Positions 18,153 to 30,172 are shown, counted from the stretch's first letter. The stretch is DNA of 64,000 nucleotides from Paludisphaera borealis (GCF_001956985.1 NZ_CP019082.1:1922001-1986000), one strand, 5' to 3'. Program-made: numbers and translations. The notes: generated from the letters alone by a model not told the origin.

Positions 18153-18539
18153 ATGCTTACCGCGTCCAACCCCATGCGTTTCGCCGTTCGCGGCGGTTCG
18201 TCGGCCGGCGTCGCGGTGTGTGGAATCGACGGCGAGCGGGAGGCGATCGTGATCGATGATCAGGATTCGCGCTCGTCGCTGTCCGTCGGCCTGGACTGGA
18301 GCGCGCGGGTGACGACGATCGGCCTGGAGTTCTGCGTGCCGGCCGTACTCGGGCATGTGGTCGACCGTTGGTTGAGCACGGCGCCCTGGCTGACGGTGCT
18401 CGGAGCGCTCCTGGGGATGGCGATCGGCATGCTGCATGTGCTCCGCCTGCCCGGCGAGCTCGCGAGGGCCGACGAGCGGGCGAAGGCGAGGGCCCGGCGA
18501 AAGCCCGGAGACTCGCCCTCCCGGAACGTACCGGACTGA
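18153..18539 (+). CDS. AtpZ/AtpI-family ATP synthase assembly protein
   Basis: A 128-residue protein with two hydrophobic segments: TIGLEFCVPAVLGHVVDRWL and LGALLGMAIGMLHVLRLP, the two-helix pattern of the AtpZ/AtpI family. A charged tail follows. It is the first gene of the ATP synthase operon, 91 bp before atpB. AtpI-type proteins help assemble the c-ring or move Mg2+/Ca2+ in other bacteria; which role applies here is unknown. ATG at 18153 is used; ATG at 18174 is in frame. Confidence 0.75.
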   Translation: MLTASNPMRFAVRGGSSAGVAVCGIDGEREAIVIDDQDSRSSLSVGLDWSARVTTIGLEFCVPAVLGHVVDRWLSTAPWLTVLGALLGMAIGMLHVLRLPGELARADERAKARARRKPGDSPSRNVPD

Positions 18540-18630
18540 ATCGACGTGGAAAGAAACCGGTTGAGGCGACGCGGCGTATCGGGCCGGCCGCCGAAACGAT
18601 CCTTCTCAGACTCAGAGCTAGTTCTCGACC

Positions 18631-19452
18631 ATGGCAGCACACGACCCCCTCGACCACGTCGTCGATCACAACTACCTGGAACTGCCCTGGTGGACGCCTC
18701 CCACGTATGAGTGGAAGGTCGAACTGCCGCGCATCCCCGTCATCGGGGTCCCCCTCACCCGGTTCATGGTGATGGAGCTGATCGCGGCGGTCTTGATGGT
18801 GCTGATCCTGATTCCGGTGGTCCGCCACATCTCCGCACGAGCGGTGACCCGGGGCGGGTTCATGAACGCCTTCGAGGCGTTGCTCATGTACATCCGGGAC
18901 GAGGTCGCCCGGCCGGCGATCGGCGGCCACGGGGCCGACCATTTCCTGCCGTACCTGTGGACGGCGTTCTTCTTCGTCCTGTTCAACAACCTGCTGGGGA
19001 TGATCCCCGGGCTCGCCTCGCCGACCGGCAACATCAATGTGACGGCGGCGCTGGCCGTGATGACCCTGGGGACCGTGCTCACCGCGGGCATCCGCGAGGC
19101 CGGCCTGGCGGGCTACTTCGTGGGGCTCGTGCCTCACATCGACGTCCCCCCGGTGCTCAAGCTGTTCCTCTGGCCCCTGATGTTCGTCATCGAGGTGGTG
19201 GGCCTCTTGATCAAGCACATCGTGCTGGCCGTGCGACTTTTCGCGAACATGTTCGCGGGGCACGTCGTGCTGGCCGTGATCCTGGGGTTCATCCTGGTGG
19301 CCAAGGGGACCCTGTTCTATTTCGTCATGCCGGCCAGCATCACGGGCGTGGTCCTGCTCAGCCTGTTGGAGCTGCTGGTGGCGTTCCTCCAAGCCTACAT
19401 TTTCACCTTCCTGTCGGCGCTCTTCATCGGTTCGGCCGTTCACCCGCATTGA
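18631..19452 (+). CDS. atpB: ATP synthase F0 subunit a
   Basis: A 273-residue membrane protein with five or six hydrophobic helices. The conserved ion-channel helix reads VLAVRLFANMFAGHVVLAV, containing the essential Arg and the Asn that face the c-ring, and the last helices (LLELLVAFLQAYIFTFLSALF) carry the conserved Gln-Ala-Tyr. It forms the proton half-channels with the c-ring. The length is normal. Confidence 0.95.
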   Translation: MAAHDPLDHVVDHNYLELPWWTPPTYEWKVELPRIPVIGVPLTRFMVMELIAAVLMVLILIPVVRHISARAVTRGGFMNAFEALLMYIRDEVARPAIGGHGADHFLPYLWTAFFFVLFNNLLGMIPGLASPTGNINVTAALAVMTLGTVLTAGIREAGLAGYFVGLVPHIDVPPVLKLFLWPLMFVIEVVGLLIKHIVLAVRLFANMFAGHVVLAVILGFILVAKGTLFYFVMPASITGVVLLSLLELLVAFLQAYIFTFLSALFIGSAVHPH

Positions 19453-19659
19453 CGGGGAGGCGGCCGCGAGGCCGTGAAGCGAAGTCGGCCGGAGTCGTGG
19501 AAGCCGCCGTTGGTTCATGTTCGGTTTGCCTGCAATCTCGTGATAAGTGAAGACGATCGGAGGGGGGGCCCCGAGGCCGCCCTTGATCGCGGCGAGGCGT
19601 TGTGAAGCCTCGCGACGTCCGCCTGCTCGTCGAATCGTTACCAAGGAGTCTAGGGTCCG

Positions 19660-19959
19660 ATGAAACTGATCAAGTCCGCCCTGTTCGCGTTCGCCCTGCT
19701 GCTGATGAGCGAAGGGGCCGCCCACGCCCAAGACGCCACGGCCCAAGCCGCCGCCGTTGCCGGCAGCCTCAAGCCGATCGGCGCCGGCATCGTGATCGTC
19801 GGCGCCTCGCTCGGCATCGGCCTGCTGGCCCGCGCCGCCGTCGAGAGCATGGCCCGCCAGCCCGAGATCGCCGGCAACATCCAGACGGCCATGATCATCG
19901 CGGCCGCCCTTATCGAAGGCGTCACGTTCTTCGCGCTGCTGCTTCAGATCATCGTCTGA
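19660..19959 (+). CDS. atpE: ATP synthase F0 subunit c
   Basis: A 99-residue protein, longer than the usual 70-80 because of an N-terminal signal-like extension (MKLIKSALFAFALLLMSEGAAHA). Helix 1 is Gly/Ala-rich; the polar loop is ARQPE; helix 2 has the ion-binding Glu86 (AALIEGVTFFALL). The residue after Glu is Gly and there is no Gln/Ser pattern of sodium-binding rings, so proton coupling is inferred. The gene is 207 bp after atpB, a gap with no other gene. The cleaved leader, as in a few other bacteria, is an inference. Confidence 0.93.
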   Translation: MKLIKSALFAFALLLMSEGAAHAQDATAQAAAVAGSLKPIGAGIVIVGASLGIGLLARAAVESMARQPEIAGNIQTAMIIAAALIEGVTFFALLLQIIV

Positions 19960-20098
19960 GCTGGCCCCCAGCACGGCGGCAGTCGGCGTCGCGTCCACCG
20001 ACGACCCGGCCCCCCTCTTTGGGCGCGGCCGGGTCTTCCTCAACTTTCCCTCGTTCGTCGATCGCATGATCGCGCCCCGCACTCGCGAGAACCAATCC

Positions 20099-20809
20099 AT
20101 GCTCCGCAGTTCATCGTTCGCAATGGGGTTCCGGCTCGTCGTGCTGGTCTTGGCCGTCGCCGTCGTCTCGGTCTTCTCGCGGGCCTCCAACGCGGAGCAA
20201 CCCGCCGCCCACGATGCCCCGGCGCCCCACGGCGTGGCGGTGGTGAAGGCGGAGGCCGGCCATGAAGAACATGGCGGCCACGAAGCGAAGTCCAACCCGA
20301 TGGAGCCGCAGCCGGGCCTAGCCATCTTTACGGTCCTCGTCTTTCTGGGACTGCTGACGTTGCTCGGCAAGTTCGCCTGGAAGCCGCTGGTCCAGGCTCT
20401 CCACAACCGTGAAGAGCACCTCGAACACTGTCTGTCGCAATCGGAAAAAGCCCGCAACGACGCCGAGCGGCTGCTGGCCGACCACCGTCGGCTGATGGCC
20501 GAGACCGACGACAAGGTCCGGTCGATCCTCTACCAGGCCCAGCGCGACGCTCAGACGAGCGCGGCCGAGGTGCTCCGCCAGGCCCAGGCCGAGGCCGACG
20601 CCTCCCGCGACCGCGCCTCCCGCGACATCGCGACGGCCCGCGACCAGGCCCTGGCCGACATCTGGAGCCAGACCGCCGACGTCGCGGTGAGCGTCGCCGG
20701 CCGGGTCCTGGGCAAGAATCTCGGCGACGACGACCGCCGCCGGCTGCTTGACCAGGCCATCGCCGAGCTTCCCGCGGCCCCCAACGGCCAGGGAGGCGTC
20801 CGCGCATGA
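20099..20809 (+). CDS. atpF: ATP synthase F0 subunit b
   Basis: A 236-residue protein, longer than the usual 156-170. A signal-like hydrophobic N-terminus is followed by a His/Glu/Ala-rich linker (GHEEHGGHEAKS). The family membrane helix is AIFTVLVFLGLLTLLGKFAWKPL, followed by the long charged coiled coil of the stator stalk. Alternative start: ATG at 20066, 11 codons upstream. Its stop overlaps the atpH start (ATGA), showing translational coupling. Confidence 0.92.
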   Translation: MLRSSSFAMGFRLVVLVLAVAVVSVFSRASNAEQPAAHDAPAPHGVAVVKAEAGHEEHGGHEAKSNPMEPQPGLAIFTVLVFLGLLTLLGKFAWKPLVQALHNREEHLEHCLSQSEKARNDAERLLADHRRLMAETDDKVRSILYQAQRDAQTSAAEVLRQAQAEADASRDRASRDIATARDQALADIWSQTADVAVSVAGRVLGKNLGDDDRRRLLDQAIAELPAAPNGQGGVRA

Positions 20810-21379
20810 CGACCAAGGCATCCGTGCTCTCCGAGGACGACGCCGAAGCGGTCCGGCAGTACGCCGCCGCCTTGCTCGGCGCCGCGGAGAAAGAGAACCA
20901 GGTCGAAGCGGCCCTCGACGATCTGGACGCGGTCCGCGTCGAGATCCTCGACCCCAACCCGAAATTCACGCAGCTTCTGGCGTCGCCGCAGATGGCGGGC
21001 GACGAGAAGGACCGCATCCTGGTCGAGCTGCTGGACGGCCGGATCTCCAGCGTCGCCCTGCGGTTCCTCCGCGTCCTCAACCGTCACGGCCGGGTCGGCC
21101 TGATCGGTCCCCTGTCTCTGGAAGCCCGGAAGATCTGGGATCGTCGTCATGGTCGCATCCCCGTGCACGTGAAAACGGCGTCCCCGCTCGACGCCGGCCA
21201 GGAAGCAGCCCTCACGAAGAAGCTGGCCGCCATGATCGCGGCGACCCCGATTCTTCACGTCGTCATCGACCCCGACCTGATCGGCGGTCTGGTCGTCCAG
21301 GTGGGCGATCAAGTATGCGACGCCTCGGTACGAACTCGTCTTGAACAGGTACGCCAGCGGCTGATCGAAGGGAAGATGT

Positions 21380-23089
<1,710 letters not shown>

Positions 23090-23194
23090 CTCGTCGTCCC
23101 CAGAGAGTCGATACCCGATCAGCCCCCGACGCCGGTTTGGCAGACGATCCAAGTCCGGCGTCGGGCGTCCGAGTGATTCCCAAGAGACCCAACG

Positions 23195-24115
23195 ATGGCC
23201 AAGGCCCGCGCGATCATCAAACGCCGCAAGGCGGTCGACAATATTCGGAAGATCACCCGGACGATGGAGCTGATCGCCACCGCCAGGTTCCGCAAGGCGA
23301 TGGATCGGGCCACCGAAGCCGAGGCTTACACGAAGAAGATCGCCGAGCTCGTCTCCGATCTGGGCGAGACCTCCCAGAACGTCGCCCACCCGCTGTTCGC
23401 CAAGCGCGAGCCGGTCAAGCGGTCGCTGCTGCTGGTCCTGACCAGCAACCGGGGGCTGGCCGGCGGCTACAACGGCAACGTCCTCCGCGCGGCGTTCCGC
23501 ACGTACCAGGATCTTCAGGCCGACGGCGTCGTCCCCGACGTCGAGGTCTCCGGCAAGCGGGGCGTCACCTTCTGGAAGTACCGTAAGCTGCCGCTCACCG
23601 CCAGCTACACCCAGTATGAGGACCGCCCCCAGTTCGACGACGTCGAGAAGCTCGCCGAACGGTACATCACGATGTTTCTGAAGGGCGAGATCGACCGCCT
23701 CGACGTGGTCTATACCGAGTACGTCAATGCATCCCGCCAAAACGCCGTCGTGAAGACCTTGCTGCCGATCCCGACCGCCGACCCCGGCGCGTCGCGGCCG
23801 AATCCCGAGACGGCCGACGCGGCCGCCGGAAAGGGAGTCGGAGCGAAGGCTGAGGCCGTCCCTTACGAGTACATCCCGGACGCCCAGGGGATTCTTGAGG
23901 AGATCGTGCCGGTCTCGTTCAAGGTCCGGCTGTTCAAGTGCTTCCTGGACGCGGCCGTCAGCGAGCAGATCGCGCGGATGGTGGCCATGCGGGGGGCGAC
24001 CCAGAACGCCGACGACCTCGTCAAGGAACTCACCCGGTCGTACAACCGGGCCCGGCAATCGCAGATCACCCGCGACCTGGCCGACATCGTGGGAGCGGCG
24101 GCCGCCCTGAAGTGA
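23195..24115 (+). CDS. atpG: ATP synthase F1 subunit gamma
   Basis: A 306-residue central-stalk subunit. The N-terminal helix (RRKAVDNIRKITRTMELIATARFRKA) and C-terminal helix (MVAMRGATQNADDLVKELT) are the conserved coiled coil that rotates inside the alpha-beta ring. A stretch at about residues 185-230 is Pro/Ala/Gly-rich and longer than in E. coli, probably a surface loop. It starts 105 bp after atpA. Confidence 0.94.
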   Translation: MAKARAIIKRRKAVDNIRKITRTMELIATARFRKAMDRATEAEAYTKKIAELVSDLGETSQNVAHPLFAKREPVKRSLLLVLTSNRGLAGGYNGNVLRAAFRTYQDLQADGVVPDVEVSGKRGVTFWKYRKLPLTASYTQYEDRPQFDDVEKLAERYITMFLKGEIDRLDVVYTEYVNASRQNAVVKTLLPIPTADPGASRPNPETADAAAGKGVGAKAEAVPYEYIPDAQGILEEIVPVSFKVRLFKCFLDAAVSEQIARMVAMRGATQNADDLVKELTRSYNRARQSQITRDLADIVGAAAALK

Positions 24116-24176
24116 GCCGCCGAGGGCCGGCGACCCCGTCGGCCCGAACCCGAAACAACGCTTCGGACTCGAATGA

Positions 24177-25703
<1,527 letters not shown>

Positions 25704-25739
25704 TTCCTCCTCGGTCCAGGTTCGGGAGTTCGTAACACG

Positions 25740-26180
25740 ATGGCCAGTCATTCCGAAACCGGCGACGACCGCGGCGCGGGGCTTCATGCGAGGCTCCAGT
25801 GCCAGGTCGTCACCCCCGAGAAGACGCTTTTCGACAAGACCGTCGATTTCGTCGCCCTGCCCCTCTACGACGGCGAGCTAGGGGTCCTCCCCGGCCGCTC
25901 GCCTCTGATCGGCCGGCTCGGTTACGGCGAGCTCCGCACCAGGACGAACGACGCCGTCGAGCGCTACTTCGTCGACGGCGGGTTCGCCCAGATTCGCGGC
26001 AACCTGGTCACCATCCTGACCAGCCGCGCCCTGCCCGCCAGCCAGATCGACTCGTCCAACACCGCCGAGGCGCTCGAAAAGGCCGAGCAGCAGCCGGCCC
26101 ACACCGACGAGGCCGTGGCCGAAAAGACCAAGACCGTCGCCCGCCTCAGGGCCATGCTCCGCGTCAGCGGCAAGCACTGA
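25740..26180 (+). CDS. atpC: ATP synthase F1 subunit epsilon
   Basis: A 146-residue protein. After about 17 extra N-terminal residues comes the beta-sandwich domain (CQVVTPEKTLFDKTVDFVALPLYDGELGVLPGRSPLIG) followed by a helical pair that can inhibit ATP hydrolysis. It is the last gene of the operon, 36 bp after atpD, and a terminator begins 24 bp after its stop. Confidence 0.94.
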   Translation: MASHSETGDDRGAGLHARLQCQVVTPEKTLFDKTVDFVALPLYDGELGVLPGRSPLIGRLGYGELRTRTNDAVERYFVDGGFAQIRGNLVTILTSRALPASQIDSSNTAEALEKAEQQPAHTDEAVAEKTKTVARLRAMLRVSGKH

Positions 26181-26203
26181 CCCAACTTGGCCCTCCGAAA
26201 TCC

Positions 26204-26249
26204 GGGACCGAGCGGACCTCCTCGAATTGGGTTCGCTCGGTCCCTTTTT
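26204..26249 (+). terminator. Terminator of the atp operon
   Basis: An 11-bp perfect stem GGGACCGAGCG (26204-26214) / CGCTCGGTCCC (26234-26244) with a 19-nt loop, followed at once by five T. It ends the atp operon. Confidence 0.85.
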
Positions 26250-26734
26250 CCTGCGCCTTCCCGCCCGGTCCGGCCCTTCCCCTCCTCCACCGCCGCCCCA
26301 TCGCCCCTGCTCCCCAATTGGGTTCGTTCGACGCTCGCAAACGATCCCATTTCCAGATGTAAGTCTATTTCAGGAAGGGATTTGCAGCCGTCCGGAGTTT
26401 TGGCTTCGCTCGACCGAAAAACCAACCGGATTCACCCGGATCGACGGGCTCGGCCGGCCCTCCTCGGCCCGTCCAGGGCTTGCTTTCGGTCCGTCGGGCA
26501 TTGGCTTCGATCGTCCGTTTTTTGCTCTTCCTCGCGGGCCTTTTCGCCCCCCTTCACGATCCAGCCGGATTGCCAACGAGCCCTCCGCGCGCAGCGTCCC
26601 CTACGGTTAACTTACTCCCGAACCGCCACATTCGGCGCGCTCTTGTCCCCGGAGTCTTGAAATCGAGTCGCCGGCGATGAACCGGTCCGGCTCGGCCCGC
26701 GACTGTCTGTGAGTTGACGCTGGGGAGGCGAAGC
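26250..26734. other. Intergenic region between atp operon and second ECF sigma gene
   Basis: About 485 bp, pyrimidine-rich at the left end. No gene, RNA family or repeat was recognised; the promoter of the sigma gene must lie near the right end. Confidence 0.4.
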
Positions 26735-27289
26735 ATGGACCAGGATCGTCGGGATCTCGAACGCGAGCTGCTTGTTCTGCGCTGTCAGCGCGGGGAGCGT
26801 TCGGCCTTCGACGAGTTGATCCGGTCCTGGGAGCAGCGGCTGTTCTTCTACGTCCGGCGGTTGGTCGCGAACGAGGAGGACGCCTGGCAGGTCCTCCAGG
26901 ACGTGTGGCTTCAGGTGGTCCGGGGCGTCCATGCCCTCCGCGATCCTCAACGGCTGCCCGTCTGGTTGTATGCGGTCGCCCGCAACAACGCGCTGAGCCA
27001 TCACCGCAAGGCGTACGTCCGCGACCGCGTGCTCGACGCCACCGCGACCGTCGCGACGCGAGTCGACGACCAGGCTCGGTTCGAGGTGGCCGATTTCGTC
27101 CATCATGGGCTCGCGCTGCTGGCCGAAGGGGACCGCGAAATCCTGACCCTTTTCTTCCTTCGCGACCTCAGCGTCAACGACGTGGCCGAAGTGCTCGGCA
27201 TTCCGCCGGGGACGGTCAAGTCCCGGCTGCACAAGGCGAAGAAGTCCCTGCGCGACGTTCTCGAACGAGAAGGAGCCCACGATGAATGA
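26735..27289 (+). CDS. ECF-type RNA polymerase sigma factor
   Basis: A 184-residue sigma factor. Region 2: NEEDAWQVLQDVWLQVVRG and LPVWLYAVARNNALSHHRK; region 4: EGDREILTLFFLRDLSVNDVAEVLGIPPGTVKSRLHKAKKSL, as expected for ECF factors. ATG at 26735 follows a strong ggggagg site. Its end overlaps the next gene by 8 bp, so the membrane protein downstream is probably its regulator. Confidence 0.92.
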   Translation: MDQDRRDLERELLVLRCQRGERSAFDELIRSWEQRLFFYVRRLVANEEDAWQVLQDVWLQVVRGVHALRDPQRLPVWLYAVARNNALSHHRKAYVRDRVLDATATVATRVDDQARFEVADFVHHGLALLAEGDREILTLFFLRDLSVNDVAEVLGIPPGTVKSRLHKAKKSLRDVLEREGAHDE

Positions 27290-27881
27290 CCGGACCGAAG
27301 CCATCGACAAGCTGCTCAACGACCTGGAGCCGACCGACCCCGCCCTCCAGGCGCGCTACCGTTCCATCCTCGACGCCGGCCTCGCCGATCTCAAACCGGG
27401 CGGCGGCAAGGCCCGCTACATCGCCGTCGGCCTGGCGGGTCTGATCGGCTGCGTGGTGTGCGGGTCGCTCGGCCTGACGGAGCCGGAATCGACGCCCCGG
27501 GCGGTGCGCTGGCTCCTCATCTTGTTCGCCTTCTTCGGCCTCGGCTGGACGTTGCTGGCCGGCTGGATGCTCGCCCGGGGTCGCGGGAATTTCGCCGCCG
27601 AGCGACTCATCGCCGCGCGGATGGCCTTCGGCTTCACCCTGGTCGCGGTGACGGCCCTGTCCTTGACCTCGTCCCTGCTCGGCAAGGAATCGGCGAGTAT
27701 GCCGCTGGTCGCGACCGGCCTCGCCCTCCTGATCCTCGGCGCGGTCCTGCTCATCGGTGCCCGGATCGAGCAAGCCGTTCTGACGATCCGCGAGCAGATC
27801 CTCCGCCTCGAATGCCGCACCGCCGGCTTCGCCGAGGCCGTCAGCCGGGCGCGTGAGGCTCGCAGCGGTCAGATAGAATAG
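27282..27881 (+). CDS. Membrane protein coupled to the ECF sigma factor (putative anti-sigma)
   Basis: A 199-residue protein. Residues 1-40 are soluble and Asp/Leu-rich (TEAIDKLLNDLEPTDPALQARYRSILDAGL); four hydrophobic segments follow at about 46-65, 76-98, 112-130 and 140-160; the C-terminal 35 residues form a charged helix (REQILRLECRTAGFAEAV). Overlapping the sigma gene by 8 bp is the usual arrangement for an anti-sigma factor, but no zinc-finger motif is present, so that function is inferred from position. Part of it is duplicated as a broken copy at 28670-28966. Confidence 0.7.
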   Translation: MNDRTEAIDKLLNDLEPTDPALQARYRSILDAGLADLKPGGGKARYIAVGLAGLIGCVVCGSLGLTEPESTPRAVRWLLILFAFFGLGWTLLAGWMLARGRGNFAAERLIAARMAFGFTLVAVTALSLTSSLLGKESASMPLVATGLALLILGAVLLIGARIEQAVLTIREQILRLECRTAGFAEAVSRAREARSGQIE

Positions 27882-28108
27882 GGAGAGAAAGTGCGTCGGA
27901 ATCATCGAGCCGCCGAATCCGCATTTTCAATACTCTGCGAGGGCCTTCTTGATCTCCTCAAGGAAATCGCATGAGATAGACTTCACGGGCACTCGTGGTT
28001 CTTACGATCGCAGCCCCCGTAGGACGCCGAGCGGACGCTTCCGCAAGACACCCGGATGGGGGTCGCGAAGTTCTTTCCATCGGTCATTTGCTTCAAGGAG
28101 ACTTACCC

Positions 28109-28615
28109 ATGCGAGCAGTTCTTCTCAGCATCGGCGTCATCGCCGCTGGAAGTCTCCTGAGCGGTTCGGCGACCGCCCAGTACGTCCCGTACCCCACCGG
28201 AGAGGGCTTCTACTATGACATGGGATTCGTGCAGCAAGATCCTTTCCAGCCCTACGGGAACGGATACGGCGCACAAGTCAACGGCGGCAATGGGGATCTG
28301 ATGGGAAATGTTGGGTGGGCCAATCAAGACCTACAGATGTTCCCCAACGATCTGCGCCAGTATCAGAATCAACTGTACGGGGCGCAGCCGCGGTACTTTT
28401 ACCCGAAGAATGTGCTGCGTCCGGATCCGATGCGGCAGACGCAATACATGCAACAATTCCCTTATGTCCAACAACTCCAGCCCATGCAACAGCCCCAGTA
28501 CGGGCCACAGCCTCAATATATGGCGCAGCCCAAGATCGCCCCTCACCTCAATTTCGCCCAGCAGCCCTTCTACATCATGCCGGTCCCGACGATTGAGTCG
28601 TTCAACGTACGCTGA
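28109..28615 (+). CDS. Secreted Gln/Pro/Tyr-rich protein
   Basis: A 168-residue protein with a clear signal peptide (MRAVLLSIGVIAAGSLLSGSATA). The mature part has no cysteine and is rich in Gln, Pro, Tyr and Met, with repeated short units such as QPQY, MQQ and PYVQQ. This composition suggests an unstructured or surface/matrix protein; no family is recognised. A good ribosome site (aaggag) precedes the ATG. It sits between the intact membrane gene and its broken duplicate. Confidence 0.65.
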   Translation: MRAVLLSIGVIAAGSLLSGSATAQYVPYPTGEGFYYDMGFVQQDPFQPYGNGYGAQVNGGNGDLMGNVGWANQDLQMFPNDLRQYQNQLYGAQPRYFYPKNVLRPDPMRQTQYMQQFPYVQQLQPMQQPQYGPQPQYMAQPKIAPHLNFAQQPFYIMPVPTIESFNVR

Positions 28616-28669
28616 CTCGGGCGGTAGAGGGGCGTAATCCTGGGGATAACTGAGATCGGCTCACAATCC

Positions 28670-28966
28670 TTCCGTCTCGGCTGGACGCCGCTGAACGCCC
28701 GGCGGTTCGCCCGAAGCCTTCGCCGCGCGGATGGCCTTCGGCTTCACCCTGGTCGCGGTGTGGCCTTCTCATTGACCTCGTCACTGCTCGGCAAGGAATA
28801 GGCAAGCATGCTGCTCGTCGCGGCGGGCCTCGCCCTGCTGATCCTCGGTGTTTTCTTCCTCATCCGTGCCCCAATCATGCAAGCCGAGCAGTCGATCCGT
28901 GATCAGATCCTCCCCCTCGAATGCCGCACCGCCGGCTTCGCTGATGCCGTCGGCCGGGCGAGATAG
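28670..28966 (+). pseudogene. Broken partial copy of the sigma-associated membrane protein gene
   Basis: The DNA is clearly homologous to 27536-27865 (for example ggatggccttcggcttcacc is identical). Compared with the original it has an internal deletion of about 30 bp near 28710, a 1-bp deletion near 28762 and an in-frame TAG at about 28799. No upstream half is present. It is a decaying direct duplicate about 1.1 kb from the parent. Confidence 0.85.
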
Positions 28967-29058
28967 GAAATGAGAGCGTTTCGCCCCTGTTTTCGCCTCC
29001 CAAGGGCCTCTCGCCCTGGAAAATCCCCGGTCACCACAAATAGCAAGGCAGGATTCGC

Positions 29059-29796
29059 ATGGGACGGATCTTCGAGAAGCGCAAGGCTTCGATCTTCAAA
29101 ACCTCCGCTCAGAAATCAAAGCTCTTTTCCAAGTATGGAAGGCAATTGTACATGGCCGCCAAGAATGGCGTGCCCGACCCGGACGCCAATCCGGCCTTGC
29201 GCGCTCTCGTCGAGAAGGCGAAGCGCGACAACGTAGCCAGTCATGTGATCGAAAAGGCGATCCAGAAAGCGGCCGGCGCGGGGGGCGAGGACTTCCAAGC
29301 CGCGCGTTATGAGGGGTTTGGTCCCGGTGGCTCCTTGCTCATCGTCGATTGCTTGACCGACAACAACACACGCACCATCTCCGCCGTTCGCAATTGTTTC
29401 AGCAAGACGGGGTCCAAATTAGCTGCCAATGGATCCGTGGCCATGTCTTTCGACCACCTGGCGGTGCTTTCTTTCAATGGTGACGACGAGGAGAAAGTGA
29501 TCGAGGCCATGTTCGCCGCGGATGTCGCTGTTGAAGACGTCGAATGCAGGGATGGCACCGTTACGATTTTCGCCCCTCCCGCCGAGTTCTATAAAGCGAA
29601 AATGGCCCTGCACGAGGCGTTCCCCGCCCTTGAGCTGGAAGTGCAGGAAATCACTTTCCTCCCGCAGTCGAGCAAGACTCTCAGCGGGGACGATTTGGGC
29701 GCGTTCGAGAAATTGCTAGGCATGCTCGACGATTGCGATGACGTGCAAGAGATCTACCATAATGTCACCCTTCCCATTGAACCTGCGTCCGGATAG
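29059..29796 (+). CDS. YebC/PmpR-family protein (YeeN-like)
   Basis: A 245-residue YebC-family protein. The start MGRIFEKRKASIFKT and the helical KSKLFSKYGRQLYMAAKNGVPDP block are family features, as are RDNVASHVIEKAIQKA and YEGFGPGGSLLIVD. The version with Phe-Glu-Lys-Arg at the N-terminus is closer to the YeeN branch than to the main YebC of the RuvC operon. YebC proteins act as transcription regulators or as translation factors for proline stretches. Base composition and codon use are more mixed than in neighbouring genes, which suggests transfer. It stands alone at the edge of the mobile-element island. Confidence 0.85.
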   Translation: MGRIFEKRKASIFKTSAQKSKLFSKYGRQLYMAAKNGVPDPDANPALRALVEKAKRDNVASHVIEKAIQKAAGAGGEDFQAARYEGFGPGGSLLIVDCLTDNNTRTISAVRNCFSKTGSKLAANGSVAMSFDHLAVLSFNGDDEEKVIEAMFAADVAVEDVECRDGTVTIFAPPAEFYKAKMALHEAFPALELEVQEITFLPQSSKTLSGDDLGAFEKLLGMLDDCDDVQEIYHNVTLPIEPASG

Positions 29797-29829
29797 ACCC
29801 ATCATCAAAGAGGCTCGATCGGAAAGAGT

Positions 29830-29942
29830 AACGGGGACAAAAGAGAAACGGGGACAAAAAGAGAAACGGGGACATAGCGAATTGATTCATTCCGAGGCCG
29901 TCTCCAGGGTCGAACCAATGAAAGCTCTATGTCCCCGTTTTC
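29830..29942. repeat. CGGGGACA repeats with a 14-bp inverted repeat (REP/RAYT-like remnant)
   Basis: Three direct copies of aacggggaca begin at 29830, 29848 and 29865. The last copy continues as acatag and has an inverted partner ctatgtccccgtttt at 29927-29942 (14-bp arms, about 50 bp between). Such CGGGGACA hairpins often flank RAYT (IS200-like) transposases; no transposase is seen here, so this is a remnant or non-autonomous unit. Confidence 0.6.
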
Positions 29943-30063
29943 GTGCGCACATCTCCCGAGTTCGCGACGAAGAAATCTGGGCCTATAGGTGACGGTCCTA
30001 GGATCGGTTAGACAATGAAGATAATCAATACGTTTGGAGAGTGTTGTGAACTTCACCAGAAAT

Positions 30064-30172
30064 GGGGGGCGGCTTTGTGAAGCATGAGGATGCTGAAGGG
30101 TACGTAGCTCAGCCCTTCGAGGGTCTCGTCGAGTCGCTCGTAATCCCGGTTCAGGCGGCTGAACCGCGCCAT
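30064..30172 (-). pseudogene. IS5-type transposase C-terminal remnant
   Basis: The minus strand reads MARFSRLNRDYERLDETLEG then LSYVPFSILMLHKAA, which aligns with the common C-terminal end of IS5-family transposases (RRLSKDYERL..SEA..Y...I..MLRRLA). A stop codon lies just upstream in the same frame (YR then TGA). Only about 35 codons survive; no inverted repeat was found. Confidence 0.65.

Noticed and set aside
19900-19959. Sodium-type ATP synthase c-ring
   Set aside because: Glu86 is followed by Gly and the sodium-coordinating Gln/Ser/Thr pattern is missing; a proton ring is more likely.
29830-29880. CRISPR array
   Set aside because: The three repeat units are about 10 bp with 5-8 bp between; too short, no spacers of regular length and no cas genes.
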